Part shown: positions 1 to 9,578 of the stretch, piece after piece
Numbering within the stretch: position 1 is the stretch's first letter
Layout of the letters: every line of letters begins with the position of its first letter
Source: Akkermansiaceae bacterium
GTDB lineage: Bacteria > Verrucomicrobiota > Verrucomicrobiia > Verrucomicrobiales > Akkermansiaceae
Length of the DNA: 64,000 nt
Assembly: GCA_017798145.1 (NCBI GenBank)
Contig: CP059069.1
Location: forward strand, 434,001 to 498,000
Direction: 5' to 3'
Program-made: the position numbers and the translations under genes
Notes under the pieces: model-generated
What the model saw: the letters and a program-made list of their open reading frames with translations, nothing else
What the model was told of the DNA's origin: nothing
Databases searched by the model: none

Positions 1-72
1 CCCCGCATCAAGGAGTGCGGGCAAGAGCCTCAATCCGATGTAGCCGTTCGCACCTGTTAGGAGGATCTTCAA
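1..72 (-). CDS. NAD(P)-dependent epimerase/short-chain reductase, N-terminal fragment
   Basis: The minus strand encodes the first 24 residues of a Rossmann-fold protein, which runs off the left edge. It begins KILLTGANGYIGLRLL, the TGxxGxxG dinucleotide-binding signature of extended SDR/NAD-dependent epimerases. The start is a TTG at 72, chosen because AGGA lies 7 bases upstream and the in-frame codon before it is a stop (TGA). Substrate cannot be inferred from this fragment. It lies downstream of the hpf gene on the same strand but behind a hairpin terminator. Confidence 0.7.
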   Translation of the reverse strand, partial: MKILLTGANGYIGLRLLPALLDAG

Positions 73-109
73 GAACACATCCTAGGCCCGTCCCGCCACA
101 ACGCAAGAA

Positions 110-130
110 GGGGCGGCTTCAAGCCGCCCC
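110..130 (-). terminator. Hairpin terminator after hpf
   Basis: Perfect palindrome GGGGCGGC-TTCAA-GCCGCCCC between the hpf stop (161) and the next minus-strand start (72). On the minus strand it is followed by TTCTTG; the run of T is short, so termination is likely but not certain. Confidence 0.6.
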
Positions 131-160
131 TTCCGTCCCATTTCTCATGAAAAGGAACAA

Positions 161-748
161 TCAGCCGGGAACATCCATCGCGGCATACTCGCCGTCCTTT
201 CTGCGGTAGATGATCGTGAGGCAGTCGCGGCGCGCGCTCTTGTAGAGAACGAAGGGGCGGTCGGAGAGCTCCAGTTCCATGATCGCATCCTCCTTGAACA
301 TCGTCTTCACCGCATACTTGTCCGGGAAAACGATGAACGGCTCGGGATCCTCCACGGACTCCTCCGGGTGATCCATCGCATCCTCATTGAAATGCCTCTC
401 CTCCAGGTAGCGGATCGACTCGTTGCGATGCGGCCGGCTTTTCTTGAGGAGCCGGGTCTTGTGCTTCCTCATGCGGCGGGCGATTTTTTCAATCGTCTCG
501 TCCAGGGCGACATACATGTCCCTACCCTCGGTGTGCGCCTCGATGGTGATGTGGTTCGTGCAAAAAAGGATGATCTCGGCGATGTGCCGGTTTTTCTGGA
601 CGTCCAGGATCGCCTTCGCCTCGATGATTTTCGGATAATCGAGGTGCAATCCCTCGATTTTTTTCCTGGCATATTCACGGAGGGAATCGGTCACGGTTTC
701 GTGCCTCACCGTCACGGTGATGGGCAGATTGACGTTTGCAGTTTGCAT
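161..748 (-). CDS. hpf: Ribosome hibernation promoting factor, long form
   Basis: A 195-residue protein with the two parts of long HPF: an N-terminal YfiA/RaiA-like domain (residues about 1-105, ITVTVRHETVTDSLREYA at the start) that binds the decoding region of the 30S subunit, and a C-terminal domain (about 135-190, with RPFVLYKSARRD) that dimerises to pair ribosomes into inactive 100S particles. The basic stretch RRMRKHKTRLLKK joins the two. The ATG at 748 (MQTANVN) is chosen over an upstream in-frame ATG at 805, because homology begins right after it. No strong Shine-Dalgarno site is visible. Single-gene transcript with a terminator downstream. Confidence 0.93.
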   Translation of the reverse strand: MQTANVNLPITVTVRHETVTDSLREYARKKIEGLHLDYPKIIEAKAILDVQKNRHIAEIILFCTNHITIEAHTEGRDMYVALDETIEKIARRMRKHKTRLLKKSRPHRNESIRYLEERHFNEDAMDHPEESVEDPEPFIVFPDKYAVKTMFKEDAIMELELSDRPFVLYKSARRDCLTIIYRRKDGEYAAMDVPG

Positions 749-920
749 GGTTCGTTTTGGTTTATTGGTTCGGGTGTTGGGAATGGCTGATTGTGCCGTT
801 CCCATCGGCGAATATGCGCCGGATTCCTCCGGATGGCATCCCTAAAGTTCAACAAAGGCGTTTTTTTCCCTGCGGGAATTCAGACAAAAAACCGCAACGG
901 CGGCTCACCCGCGCCGGAAC

Positions 921-1370
921 TCACTTCGCGGCGTCGCCCCGTATCCTGCGCTTCACCTCCGCGAGGAAATCGCCGCTGCCCTCCAGCGCATCCGCCACCG
1001 CACGAATCACCTCCAGGGTCGGCCGGGAAACATGGTGCTCCATGCCCTCGACATCGCGGTAGATCGTTTCCTCCTCCAGCCCGAAGAGCCGCAGGAAGCG
1101 GGTCAAGGTCTCATGTCTCTCGACGATCGCACCCGCGATCCTCCGACCATGCTCGGTCAGCACGGTGCCCCGGTATTTCTCATGCTTCACCAGCCCCTCG
1201 AGATCCAGCTTGCGGAGCATGTTCGTGACGCTCGCCTGGGAGATCCCGAGATTCGATGAGATATCAACCGCCCGCGCGTAGCCCTTGTCCTCGATCAGAT
1301 GCAGGATCTGCTCGAGGTAATCGTCCATCGCCACCGATCCGCTGGTCCGCCCCGAACTGGATTTAGTCAT
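921..1370 (-). CDS. DtxR/MntR-family metal-dependent transcriptional regulator
   Basis: A 149-residue protein with an N-terminal winged helix (DYLEQILHLIEDKGYARAVDIS... SQASVTNMLRKL), a wing reading YRGTVLTEHG, and a dimerisation/metal-binding domain containing ERHETLTRFLRLFG and DVEGMEHHVS, the Cys/Glu/His ligand segment of MntR-type proteins. It lacks the C-terminal SH3-like domain of DtxR, so it resembles the short Mn-responsive MntR form. The ATG at 1370 overlaps the stop of the upstream membrane-protein gene by 8 bases (ATGACTAA), which favours it over earlier in-frame starts and implies translational coupling. No metal transporter gene is adjacent, so the regulon is unknown. Confidence 0.85.
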   Translation of the reverse strand: MTKSSSGRTSGSVAMDDYLEQILHLIEDKGYARAVDISSNLGISQASVTNMLRKLDLEGLVKHEKYRGTVLTEHGRRIAGAIVERHETLTRFLRLFGLEEETIYRDVEGMEHHVSRPTLEVIRAVADALEGSGDFLAEVKRRIRGDAAK

Positions 1371-2187
1371 CTGCCCCATCCTCTCCGCCGCCGCCGCGCT
1401 TTTCAAGAACCGATGCTTTCCCATAGAGATCCTTGTTCGACGCTTGGAATTCCGCCTTCAGCCTGACTTTCAGCCCCGAAAGATCCACCAGCCGGTAGCC
1501 GAGGAATTCCCAGTCGCCGTCGTTCCCGTCATGCTCAATGCCGATGAGCAGGTGAGTCGCATCCTCCGTGATTTTGAGGGTCGTGTCCTTCGGCTCGAAA
1601 TAGAAAGTCCTCAGGCTGCTTGCCACCGAGCCGCGCTCCATCAGCTTCGGGTCGAGATAATAGACATCCCCTGTCGCGTCATCGGAGATCCTGAGATCCG
1701 GATAGCCCGAGCGCTGCGCCGTTCCCTCCCTCGTATGCGGTATGCCGCATGAAATGCCCTCCATGGCATCCAGGCCTTCCAGCAAGCCATCCTCGAAAAA
1801 CCTCGAGCCCTCGTTGATGCGCCGCAGCCCCTTCACCGGCGAGTCCACCGCGTTCATTTTCACGATCAGCCCATCCATCACATCCTGGATGGCAGCAACG
1901 ACCCTCCCGGCAGAAGCCCTGCCCTTCGCCGGCATCATCCTCTTTCCGGAAACGGCCTCCACCACCACCGTGAAATCGAACTCCCGGTGCGAAAGATCCT
2001 CCCTGAGCAAGCCTTTCACCAGTGCGACATCCGCCTCCCTCGCTTTCCTATCCTCTCCTTTCTCCCGCAGCCGTCCCTGCATCTCCCACTTGGCCAAGGC
2101 CGGCGTCTTGGGCTCGCGCGTCGCCACAAACGCAATCAGCCCCACCAGCAACACGCCAAAAACCACCTTCAAAGCCCGCCTTTTCAT
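1363..2187 (-). CDS. Membrane-anchored protein with a possible PD-(D/E)xK motif
   Basis: A 274-residue protein of unknown function. One N-terminal membrane segment (about residues 6-23, VVFGVLLVGLIAFVATR) is followed by a charged helical region and a globular domain. Residues 163-181 read PDLRI...YYLDPK, which matches the PD-x(n)-(D/E)xK spacing of the restriction-endonuclease-like fold, and an acidic helix precedes it; this is a pattern match only. The start at 2187 (MKRRALKVV) places the membrane helix at the N terminus. It sits between an exonuclease gene upstream and the DtxR-type regulator, whose start overlaps its end, so the three are likely co-transcribed. Confidence 0.6.
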   Translation of the reverse strand: MKRRALKVVFGVLLVGLIAFVATREPKTPALAKWEMQGRLREKGEDRKAREADVALVKGLLREDLSHREFDFTVVVEAVSGKRMMPAKGRASAGRVVAAIQDVMDGLIVKMNAVDSPVKGLRRINEGSRFFEDGLLEGLDAMEGISCGIPHTREGTAQRSGYPDLRISDDATGDVYYLDPKLMERGSVASSLRTFYFEPKDTTLKITEDATHLLIGIEHDGNDGDWEFLGYRLVDLSGLKVRLKAEFQASNKDLYGKASVLEKRGGGGEDGADD

Positions 2188-2207
2188 CTTGCCTGGAGTT
2201 TGCGATT

Positions 2208-2831
2208 TCAGCTCAGCGCCTTCCGCAGCCGGTACCATGCACCGGTGTTCGGCACCACCAGCGCCCACAGCGGCAGATCCTCAAGACCATAGCGCCTCAC
2301 CATCCACTCCAGCAGCACCAGGCTCGCCACCGCATCGAAAAGCGCATCGTGCCAGTCCCTGCCAGGCACCAGCTCCCTCACCTTGTCCGCCACCCCGATC
2401 TCCTCGCAGAGCACCCCCAGCGAATGTTTCTTCTGCTCCGGCATCGCCGCCCTCGCCAGCAACAGCGTATCCACCCAGGGATCGAACGGATTTCCCGGGA
2501 ACTTCCTGAGGAAACGCTTTTCCGTCCCCTTCGCATGGGCCACCGGCACCGCCCCGTCTCCCAAGCGCCCGTTCACCTCCGGCCACAGCGAAAGCAGACT
2601 CGGTGCCCCTGCAAGATGGCTTTCCTCAATCCCGTGGATTTTCTTCGCATACCAATCCACCTCCCCTTCCTGCTCAAGGAAAGACACGTAAAAATTATCA
2701 TAGCCTCGCTCCAGCGACCACGTCCCCATCCCGATCTGCACCGGCCAATCCTCCTTGCCGCGCTGCGCCCCCGCCCCCTCGAAGTCGATCCCTGCAAACA
2801 CAACATCCCGCACCTTTCTCTGATCCTTCAC
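2208..2831 (-). CDS. DnaQ-like 3'-5' exonuclease (DEDDh type)
   Basis: A 207-residue protein with the three exonuclease motifs of the RNase T/DnaQ superfamily: ExoI GIDFEGAG (D16, E18), ExoII VAHAKGTEKRFL, and ExoIII WHDALFDA near residue 160, in which the histidine marks the DEDDh class. ExoII has Glu-Lys where Phe-Asp is usual, so substrate handling may differ. The start is a GTG at 2831; an in-frame GTG six codons later is the alternative. It is the first gene of a minus-strand cluster with the membrane protein and the DtxR-type regulator. Likely cytoplasmic, trimming DNA or RNA; the specific role is not evident. Confidence 0.8.
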   Translation of the reverse strand: MKDQRKVRDVVFAGIDFEGAGAQRGKEDWPVQIGMGTWSLERGYDNFYVSFLEQEGEVDWYAKKIHGIEESHLAGAPSLLSLWPEVNGRLGDGAVPVAHAKGTEKRFLRKFPGNPFDPWVDTLLLARAAMPEQKKHSLGVLCEEIGVADKVRELVPGRDWHDALFDAVASLVLLEWMVRRYGLEDLPLWALVVPNTGAWYRLRKALS

Positions 2832-2949
2832 ACCCCCATTTTCCCCACCCCGGGGAATTCCACAACTCCCGATTCCATCTTTGGCACTGGCAAGCTCACC
2901 TTATTGACTGGGGTTGACCAAAACCGTTTCCTGCATACAGATACGCCCC

Positions 2950-3495
2950 ATGCAGCAAGACGAATCAAAACCGCAGGACGAAATCCCCGCCACCCCGGAG
3001 GAAAGCGAGCCCACGGATCAAGCCCAGGAACCGACTCAGGAACTCGATCCATGGGAACAGCTTGAGGCGGAAGCCGCAAAGTGGAAGGAGCTAGCACTCC
3101 GCACCGCCGCCGAGATGGACAACCTTCGCAAACGCACCGCCCGTGATCGCGAGGAAGCAATCCGCTACGCAAACCAGCGCCTTTTGGAAGATCTGCTCCC
3201 GGTCATCGATAACTTCGAGATGGGCATGCTGGCCGCAGCTCAGGACACATCCTCGATGATCTACATCGGCATGGATATGGTTCGCAAACAGCTCAACGAT
3301 TTCCTCGCCTCCCAGGGTGTCGAGGAAATCAAGGCCGAGGGTCCCTTCGACGCGAACCTTCATGACGCCGTCTCCCAGGAGGCCTCCGTGCTCCCCGAGG
3401 GCGAGATCATCCGCACCACCCGCCGCGGTTTCAAGATCCGCGACCGCCTCCTCCGTCCCGCCAGCGTCGTCGTCTCCGCACCGCCGGAAGCATAA
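2950..3495 (+). CDS. grpE: Nucleotide exchange factor GrpE
   Basis: A 181-residue GrpE. It has an acidic, disordered N terminus (to about residue 30), a long coiled-coil dimerisation helix (LEAEAAKWKELALRTAAEMDNLRKRTARDREEA) and the C-terminal beta domain ending RGFKIRDRLLRPASVVVS, the family signature. It releases ADP from DnaK and works with the DnaJ encoded 42 bases downstream. The ATG at 2950 (MQQDES) is chosen over one at 2914. dnaK is not in the window and no CIRCE-type operator is visible upstream. Confidence 0.96.
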   Translation: MQQDESKPQDEIPATPEESEPTDQAQEPTQELDPWEQLEAEAAKWKELALRTAAEMDNLRKRTARDREEAIRYANQRLLEDLLPVIDNFEMGMLAAAQDTSSMIYIGMDMVRKQLNDFLASQGVEEIKAEGPFDANLHDAVSQEASVLPEGEIIRTTRRGFKIRDRLLRPASVVVSAPPEA

Positions 3496-3537
3496 GCCGG
3501 GACTCCCCAGGATTTAGAATTCAAGACTTAGAGTTTC

Positions 3538-4668
3538 ATGCCCCGCGACTACTACGAAATCCTCGGTGTCTCCAAGAGCGCCGATGCCGCAGAGATCAAG
3601 AAAGCCTACCGCAAGCTCGCGGTGAAATATCACCCGGACAAAAACCCCGGCGATCACACGGCGGAGGACAAATTCAAGGAACTCGGCCAAGCCTATGAGG
3701 CGCTTTCCGATCCCGACAAGCGCGCCGCCTACGACCGCTACGGCCACGATGCCTTCTCCGGTGGCATGGGTGGCGGACGCGGCGGCTTCCACGATCCGGC
3801 TGACATTTTCTCCCAAGTATTCGGAGGTGCCTTCGGCGGCGGCTTCGAGGAATTCTTTGGCGGCGGCGGTTCGCGGAAAAAATCCGGCAAACAACGCGGA
3901 TCCGATCTCCGCTACGATCTTGAAATCACCCTCGAAGAGGCGGCCAAGGGCGTGGAAAAGGAACTCGAGATCGAGCGCAACGTACCCTGCGGGAAATGCA
4001 ATGCCACCGGCTCAAAAGGCTCGGGCGGCGTGAAAACCTGCTCCACCTGCGGCGGGCGCGGAGTGGTCGGCAGGCAGGCGGGCATTTTCATCCAGCAATC
4101 CACCTGCCCGGAATGCCGCGGAGCCGGAGAGACCGTGTCCGATCCCTGCGGCGACTGCCGCGGCGAGGGTCGGATAGAGCGCGAGACCCGCATCAAACTC
4201 CGCATCCCTCCTGGCGTCGATACCGGCGTCCGCCTCCGCTCCACCGGCAACGGCGATGCCGGGGTGCGCGGCGGCGCCACGGGGGATCTCTACGCCTTTC
4301 TCCACGTCTCCGACCACGATGTCTTCGAGCGCGAGGGCACCACCCTGTTCTGCGATGTCCCCCTCAACTTCAGCACCGCAGCACTCGGCGGCGAGCTCAA
4401 GGTGCCGACCCTCGACGGCCAGTCATCCATCAAGATCCCTGCGGGAACCCAAGGCGGCACCACCTTCCGCGTCCGTGAAAAAGGCATGCCAGCCCTCTCC
4501 GGCGGCGCAAGGGGCGATCTCAACGTCACAGTCCAGGTGGAGGTGCCCACAAAGCTCAACAAGGAACAACAGGAAAAACTCCGCGCCTTCTCCGAGTCCA
4601 TAGGCCAGCACAACTCCCCCGTCCACCAGGGCTTCCTCGAGAAAGCAAAACGCTTCTTCGATCTCTGA
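3538..4668 (+). CDS. dnaJ: Chaperone protein DnaJ
   Basis: A 376-residue type I J-protein. J domain at residues 1-70 with the HPD motif ([10 protein letters not shown]) that stimulates DnaK ATPase; Gly/Phe-rich linker at about 75-118; four CxxCxGxG zinc repeats ([32 protein letters not shown]); then the two beta-sandwich substrate-binding domains and a C-terminal dimerisation tail. Length is typical for the family. It follows grpE closely and is probably co-transcribed with it. Confidence 0.98.
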   Translation: MPRDYYEILGVSKSADAAEIKKAYRKLAVKYHPDKNPGDHTAEDKFKELGQAYEALSDPDKRAAYDRYGHDAFSGGMGGGRGGFHDPADIFSQVFGGAFGGGFEEFFGGGGSRKKSGKQRGSDLRYDLEITLEEAAKGVEKELEIERNVPCGKCNATGSKGSGGVKTCSTCGGRGVVGRQAGIFIQQSTCPECRGAGETVSDPCGDCRGEGRIERETRIKLRIPPGVDTGVRLRSTGNGDAGVRGGATGDLYAFLHVSDHDVFEREGTTLFCDVPLNFSTAALGGELKVPTLDGQSSIKIPAGTQGGTTFRVREKGMPALSGGARGDLNVTVQVEVPTKLNKEQQEKLRAFSESIGQHNSPVHQGFLEKAKRFFDL

Positions 4669-4745
4669 GAGGCACCGCTCCACCCGCCCCATAGCGGCAA
4701 ATCGGCCAAGCCGTTCTTGCAATCCGCCCGCACACGGCGATTCTC

Positions 4746-7640
4746 ATGCCCATGCGCAACGCCAGTCCGCTCATCCTAGCCCTCATCCTCGCCGCCACCG
4801 CCATATTCCTATCCATTCGGGGAAAGGTGGACCAAACCGCAGACGCAAACCCAAAGCCCTCCCCGGCACAGGCCGCCGCTGAAAACCTTGCCCCACCCAA
4901 AAACACCAGCGACATCCCCGCCGATCCCTCCGCCGTTTTCGGCACCCTCGACAACGGGCTCGATTACGTGATCCTGCCCAACTCCGAGCCTCCCAACCGC
5001 GTCTCCATCCGCCTCCATATCGCAGCAGGATCGCTCATGGAGTCGGAAGACCAGCGCGGCCTCGCCCACTTCCTGGAGCACATGGTCTTCAACGGCACAA
5101 AGCGCTTCAAGGATGCCAACCAACTCATCCGCCAGATGCAGACACGCGGCATCGCCTTCGGCGCACATGTCAATGCATACACCTCATTCGACGAAACCGT
5201 TTACATGCTCGATCTGCCGGATCTCAAGGACGACACCATGGATCTCTGCTTCGGCATCATGCGCGATTTCGGCGACGGGGCGCTCCTAAGCGAGGAGGAA
5301 ATCGATGCCGAGCGAGGCGTCATCCTTTCCGAAAAACGATCCCGCGATTCCGTCGGATACCGGATGATGCAGAAGCAATTCGACACACTCCTGCCCGGTT
5401 CGCTCATCCCGAAACGCTTCCCCATCGGCGTAGAGGAAGTCATCGAAAACGCGCCCCGCGAGCGCTTCCAGGATTTCTACTCGAAATACTATGTCCCGCA
5501 ACGCATGACATTCGTCGTCGTCGGAAACATCGATGCCGCGGAGATCCAGGAGAGGATCAAGGACACATTCGGCTCCATGGAGAATCCGGAAAGCCCCGGC
5601 TCCAAGCCGGATCTAGGCACAATCACGGTCCCCGCAGGCACCGAGGCCCACGTCTTCTCCGATCCCGAGCTCGACTCCACCGATCTCTCCCTCCTCCTCG
5701 TCCGCCCCTACGCGAAACAGCCGGACACCATCGCAACCCGCTCCGCGAAACTCCCCATCTCCATCGCGAATTTCATCCTCGACCGCCGCTTCGAGCGCAT
5801 TTCGAAACAGGAGAACTCACCCATCTCATCCGGTAGCGCATCGAAGTCCGTGCTCTTCAACGAACTCGAGCTCGGCTCCATTTCCGCCGTCGCTGCCGAC
5901 GACCGCTGGCAGGAAGCCCTGCCCGTCCTTGAACAGGAATTCCGTCGCGCCATAGAGCACGGCTTCACCGAGGCGGAGCTTGCCGAGGCCAAGGCGAACA
6001 TCCTCAACTCCTACCGGGAAGCGGTGAAACGGAAGGAGTCCCGCAAGTCCGAAGCGCTCGCAACCGCCATCGCCGGAGCGGTCAACGACGGAACCGTTTT
6101 CTCAACCCCGGAAACGGATCTCAAGCTCACCGAGAAAGCGCTCGACGGCATCACCACCGGAATGGTTCACGACTCCTTCGTCGCCTTCTGGAAAGCCCCC
6201 GGCTACCACCTCGTCCTCTCCACCAAGCAAGCCCCCGGGGACGGCACGGAATCACTCTCCTCCATCTATCGGGAATCCGCCGCAACCGATGTCACCCCCC
6301 CTGCCGAACGTGAGATCGTGCCCTTCGCTTACACCGATTTCGGAAAGCCCGGAACCATCTCGGAGACCACGCAAGTCGAGGATCTGGACATCACCCAGCT
6401 CGTCCTCTCAAACAACATCCGCGTCAATCTCAAGAAAACCGAGTTCGAGAAAAACCGCATCCGCATGTTTGCCCGCATCGGCTCCGGGAAACTCTCCCAA
6501 CCCGGGGACAAGCCCATGCTCGACGCCTTCGCCCAGTCCATCTACGACGGCGGCGGCCTCGGCAAGCACTCCAACGACGAGCTATCCGAAATCCTGGCCG
6601 GCCGCAACGTTTCCGTCGGCATGGGTATCGGCGAGGATGCCTTCACCCTTTCCGGCACCACAACCCCGGACGACCAGCTGCTGCAGCTCCAGCTCATGGT
6701 CGCTTCCCTCACCGACCCCGGCTATCGCACTGAGGCGCTATGGCAGTTCCAGAAAGCCATCCCAGTCCTCTTCCAAAACCTCAAACACACACCCTCCGGA
6801 CCATCCAAGGAAATGGACGCATGGCTCCATGGGGGCGATTTCCGCTACACCCTCCCCACCCAGGTGCAGCTCTCCGGCTACACCATCGACGAAGTGAAAT
6901 CATGGCTCACCCCTGAGCTTGAAAAGGGCTACCTCGAGCTCTCCATCGTAGGTGATTTCGACCGGGAGCAACTCATCGCAGACCTGCTCGCCACCATCGG
7001 CACCCTGCCGGAGCGCAGCGCCGCACCGGCAGCCGAAACCACCAACCCACGCACCATCGCTTTCCCGGAAGCCCCTGCGGAAAAATCATTCTCCTACGAA
7101 TCCAAGATCCCGCAGGCCGTCGCCACCGGCATCTGGAAAACCGATGGGATGCGCGGAAATATTCCTGAGTTCCGCCGCCTCAACGTCCTCTCCGATATCT
7201 TCGGCGACCGCCTCCGCGAGGAAATCCGCGAGAAGCTCGGCGCCTCCTACTCACCCAATGCCGGAGCCTCCGGCGACGATGCCCTCGATGGCTTCGGATA
7301 CCTCATCGCCCAAGCCGTCGGCAAGCCGGATGACATCCCTCTCCTCCTCTCCACCATGGAATCCATCGCCGCCGAACTCGCCGAAAACGGAGCCACCGCC
7401 GACGAGCTTTCCCGCGCCCTTGCCCCCACCCTCTCCTCCCTCGAGAAAACACTGCGAGACAATTCCTACTGGCTCGGAACCGTCCTCTCCCAGTCCCAGG
7501 CCGACCCCGGCCGCCTCGACCTCGCCCGCTCTCGCGACGCCGACTACAGATCCATCACCCTCGAAGAGATCAACGCCATCGCCAAAAAGTATTTCCAGAA
7601 GGAGAACCTCATCAAGGCATCCATCCTGCCCAAGGAATAA
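4746..7640 (+). CDS. M16 family zinc metallopeptidase, exported
   Basis: A 964-residue two-half insulinase/pitrilysin-type protease. An N-terminal membrane or signal segment (LILALILAATAIFLSI) is followed by a Pro/Ala-rich stretch. The inverted zinc motif HFLEH lies at 108-112, with the third ligand Glu 77 residues further on (E189 in DAERGVILSEKRS). The second, catalytically inactive half (from about residue 540) ends in a typical M16 C-terminal domain with FGDRLREEIREKLGASYSP. It probably degrades peptides in the periplasm. The start is ATG at 4746; MPMRN offers a second ATG two codons on. Confidence 0.92.
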   Translation: MPMRNASPLILALILAATAIFLSIRGKVDQTADANPKPSPAQAAAENLAPPKNTSDIPADPSAVFGTLDNGLDYVILPNSEPPNRVSIRLHIAAGSLMESEDQRGLAHFLEHMVFNGTKRFKDANQLIRQMQTRGIAFGAHVNAYTSFDETVYMLDLPDLKDDTMDLCFGIMRDFGDGALLSEEEIDAERGVILSEKRSRDSVGYRMMQKQFDTLLPGSLIPKRFPIGVEEVIENAPRERFQDFYSKYYVPQRMTFVVVGNIDAAEIQERIKDTFGSMENPESPGSKPDLGTITVPAGTEAHVFSDPELDSTDLSLLLVRPYAKQPDTIATRSAKLPISIANFILDRRFERISKQENSPISSGSASKSVLFNELELGSISAVAADDRWQEALPVLEQEFRRAIEHGFTEAELAEAKANILNSYREAVKRKESRKSEALATAIAGAVNDGTVFSTPETDLKLTEKALDGITTGMVHDSFVAFWKAPGYHLVLSTKQAPGDGTESLSSIYRESAATDVTPPAEREIVPFAYTDFGKPGTISETTQVEDLDITQLVLSNNIRVNLKKTEFEKNRIRMFARIGSGKLSQPGDKPMLDAFAQSIYDGGGLGKHSNDELSEILAGRNVSVGMGIGEDAFTLSGTTTPDDQLLQLQLMVASLTDPGYRTEALWQFQKAIPVLFQNLKHTPSGPSKEMDAWLHGGDFRYTLPTQVQLSGYTIDEVKSWLTPELEKGYLELSIVGDFDREQLIADLLATIGTLPERSAAPAAETTNPRTIAFPEAPAEKSFSYESKIPQAVATGIWKTDGMRGNIPEFRRLNVLSDIFGDRLREEIREKLGASYSPNAGASGDDALDGFGYLIAQAVGKPDDIPLLLSTMESIAAELAENGATADELSRALAPTLSSLEKTLRDNSYWLGTVLSQSQADPGRLDLARSRDADYRSITLEEINAIAKKYFQKENLIKASILPKE

Positions 7641-7678
7641 CTCCTTCTGTCCCTTTGAAATCGAATTTTGAAAGTTGA

Positions 7679-8506
7679 ATGCTAAGGCTCCCCTTCCGCA
7701 CCCGAGTCTGGCGAGGCGCCGCCGGTGAATTTGCAGGCTCCGGCACCGGTGCCTCCATGGACTTCCAGGATCACCGCGCCTACGCCCCGGGTGACGACCC
7801 GCGCCACATCAACTGGAACGCCTACGCCCGCACCGGCCAGTATTCGATGAAACTTTTCCGCGAGGAAATACGTCCCATTGTCGATCTCATCCTGGATGCC
7901 TCCGCTTCCATGTTCTTCTCCCCGGAAAAGGAAAAGCGCACCAGCGAGCTGCTCAGTTTTCTGACGGATTCATCGCTGGCGGCCGGAGCCAGCGTCCGCA
8001 TCCACGCCATCGCCGGCGACGCACAGCTCGCCATCGATCCCATGTCCCTCCGCGCCAACCGCTGGCAGGCCGACGTCAAGGCTCTCGCCCCCACCGATCC
8101 CTCAGCACCGCCGGAAATCCACCGCCTGCCGCTCCGCTCCAGCGCCCTCCGCGTCCTCCTCTCAGACCTCCTGTTCCCCGCCGATCCCAATCCGGTCCTG
8201 CGCACCCTCTCCCAGCGCCAGGGCACGCCCATCCTCTTCTGCCCCTACACCGCCGCCGAGTCCGATCCGGCATGGTCCGGCAACTACGATTTCATCGACG
8301 CGGAGCGGAACACCCGCCACCCCCACCGCATCGAGGCCGCCACACTGCGCCGCTACCGCGAGGCCTACACCGGACATTTCAATCTCTGGAAGGAAGCGGC
8401 GCTGCGCCATCAGGCACCCTTCGCCCGCATTCCCGCAGAGCTCGATCTCATCCCCGCCCTCTATGCCCACGCCCTCCCTACGAAAGCCGTGGAGCCGACA
8501 AAGTGA
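7679..8506 (+). CDS. DUF58 domain protein (VWA-like)
   Basis: A 275-residue protein with the DUF58 signature DFQDHRAYAPGDDPRHINWNAYARTGQ at about residues 27-54, followed by a von Willebrand A-like fold with a degenerate metal site (DLILDASASM). DUF58 proteins commonly sit beside MoxR ATPases and Bat-type VWA proteins in envelope-stress clusters; here no MoxR gene is adjacent, though a large VWA protein occurs at 16.5-19.2 kb. It lies 38 bases after the M16 protease on the same strand and may be co-transcribed. Biochemical function unknown. Confidence 0.85.
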   Translation: MLRLPFRTRVWRGAAGEFAGSGTGASMDFQDHRAYAPGDDPRHINWNAYARTGQYSMKLFREEIRPIVDLILDASASMFFSPEKEKRTSELLSFLTDSSLAAGASVRIHAIAGDAQLAIDPMSLRANRWQADVKALAPTDPSAPPEIHRLPLRSSALRVLLSDLLFPADPNPVLRTLSQRQGTPILFCPYTAAESDPAWSGNYDFIDAERNTRHPHRIEAATLRRYREAYTGHFNLWKEAALRHQAPFARIPAELDLIPALYAHALPTKAVEPTK

Positions 8507-8568
8507 AAGCTGGATGGCCGCTCCGGCGCGGCCAAGCCTGATCGGAAAAGCCAGCGCCCCCAATCCCC

Positions 8569-9417
8569 CTACCTCTTCATCGAGTCCCTCATCTCCATGA
8601 TCAGGCCTGCGTTTTCCAGCTGCCCGAGGCGCTGGAAAGACGAGATCATGTTGTTGAGCATCCGGAACAGGATGTCACCCAGCCCCGCGCTTTTCGCCAG
8701 CGCCCGGCGCTGTTCCGCCCCGAGGTCGTTGCCGGGGTCGGTCAGGACTTTCTGCGAATGGATGCGCCCGCCATCAAAGCAATCGACGATCAGCGGGTAG
8801 CCGTCCTCATGGATGCGGCAGAGGAAATGGCCGGGGAAAGGGATGCCCTCAATCTCCAGACCCAGCCTCTGGCCGACCATCATGAAGGTTACGCAGAGGC
8901 CTATGGGATTGGAAACGCCCTCCGCGATGCACCATGCGAGATCCGAATTGCGGGGGTCATGGTAATCCTTGCGGTTCGGCCTCATGCGCCCCTGCTCGAA
9001 GAGGAAGACGCGAAGGTCGTTGGGGCCAAGCGCGGTGTGTTCCTGCGCCTCTTCCGCGAGGAGATCGAGGGCATCGGAAAGCGGCTGCCGCAGGGAAATG
9101 CCATCGTGCAGGAAATCGGAAAGCAAGCGGAGCTGGCTCTCGAAGAGTTCCCAATCCCCGCCAAGCGCCGCGCTTCCGGAGCCAGGGGTGAGCCATTCCT
9201 CGCGCAGGATGCGCCGTCGCGCGGGCATGAGCAGGTCGCTGAGGATCAGCTTCTCCGGCGCATTGAGGCCGCTGGCGATTTCAGGGAGGATCTCGCTGAT
9301 ATCCCCGCCCACCGCGGCGAGCCTGCCGGTTACGACCGCACGGACTTCCGGCGTGTCGTCATCGAGAAGGCGCAGCAGGGCGGATAGCTCCGCAGGGCTT
9401 GGGGGCGATGAATTCAC
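8569..9417 (-). CDS. SirB1/transglutaminase-like family protein
   Basis: A 282-residue protein. The middle contains a degenerate transglutaminase-type core in the SirB1 arrangement (YHDPRNSDLAWCIAEG...NPIGLCVTFMMVGQRLGL...PGHFLCRI). The N-terminal 80 residues resemble a HEAT-like helical repeat (AELSALLRLLDDDTPEVRAVVTGRL). The start is the GTG at 9417 because conservation begins at once; the longer reading frame upstream has non-protein-like composition and overlaps the divergent permease leader. Members lack proven enzymatic activity. Convergent with the DUF58 gene. Confidence 0.78.
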   Translation of the reverse strand: MNSSPPSPAELSALLRLLDDDTPEVRAVVTGRLAAVGGDISEILPEIASGLNAPEKLILSDLLMPARRRILREEWLTPGSGSAALGGDWELFESQLRLLSDFLHDGISLRQPLSDALDLLAEEAQEHTALGPNDLRVFLFEQGRMRPNRKDYHDPRNSDLAWCIAEGVSNPIGLCVTFMMVGQRLGLEIEGIPFPGHFLCRIHEDGYPLIVDCFDGGRIHSQKVLTDPGNDLGAEQRRALAKSAGLGDILFRMLNNMISSFQRLGQLENAGLIMEMRDSMKR

Positions 9418-9578
9418 GCCGCAATGAAAGCCCCACCCTGCCCGAATATCAAGCGAATGGCCGCAAAAAGGGATTTCAAAAGCCCGTGCCGGGACAGCCC
9501 AGCCGTTCTCGAATTCACACATCATACGGATCAATATCTCGACAGCGCCAGCCCAGCAATCCACCCTCCCGCAGCCCC

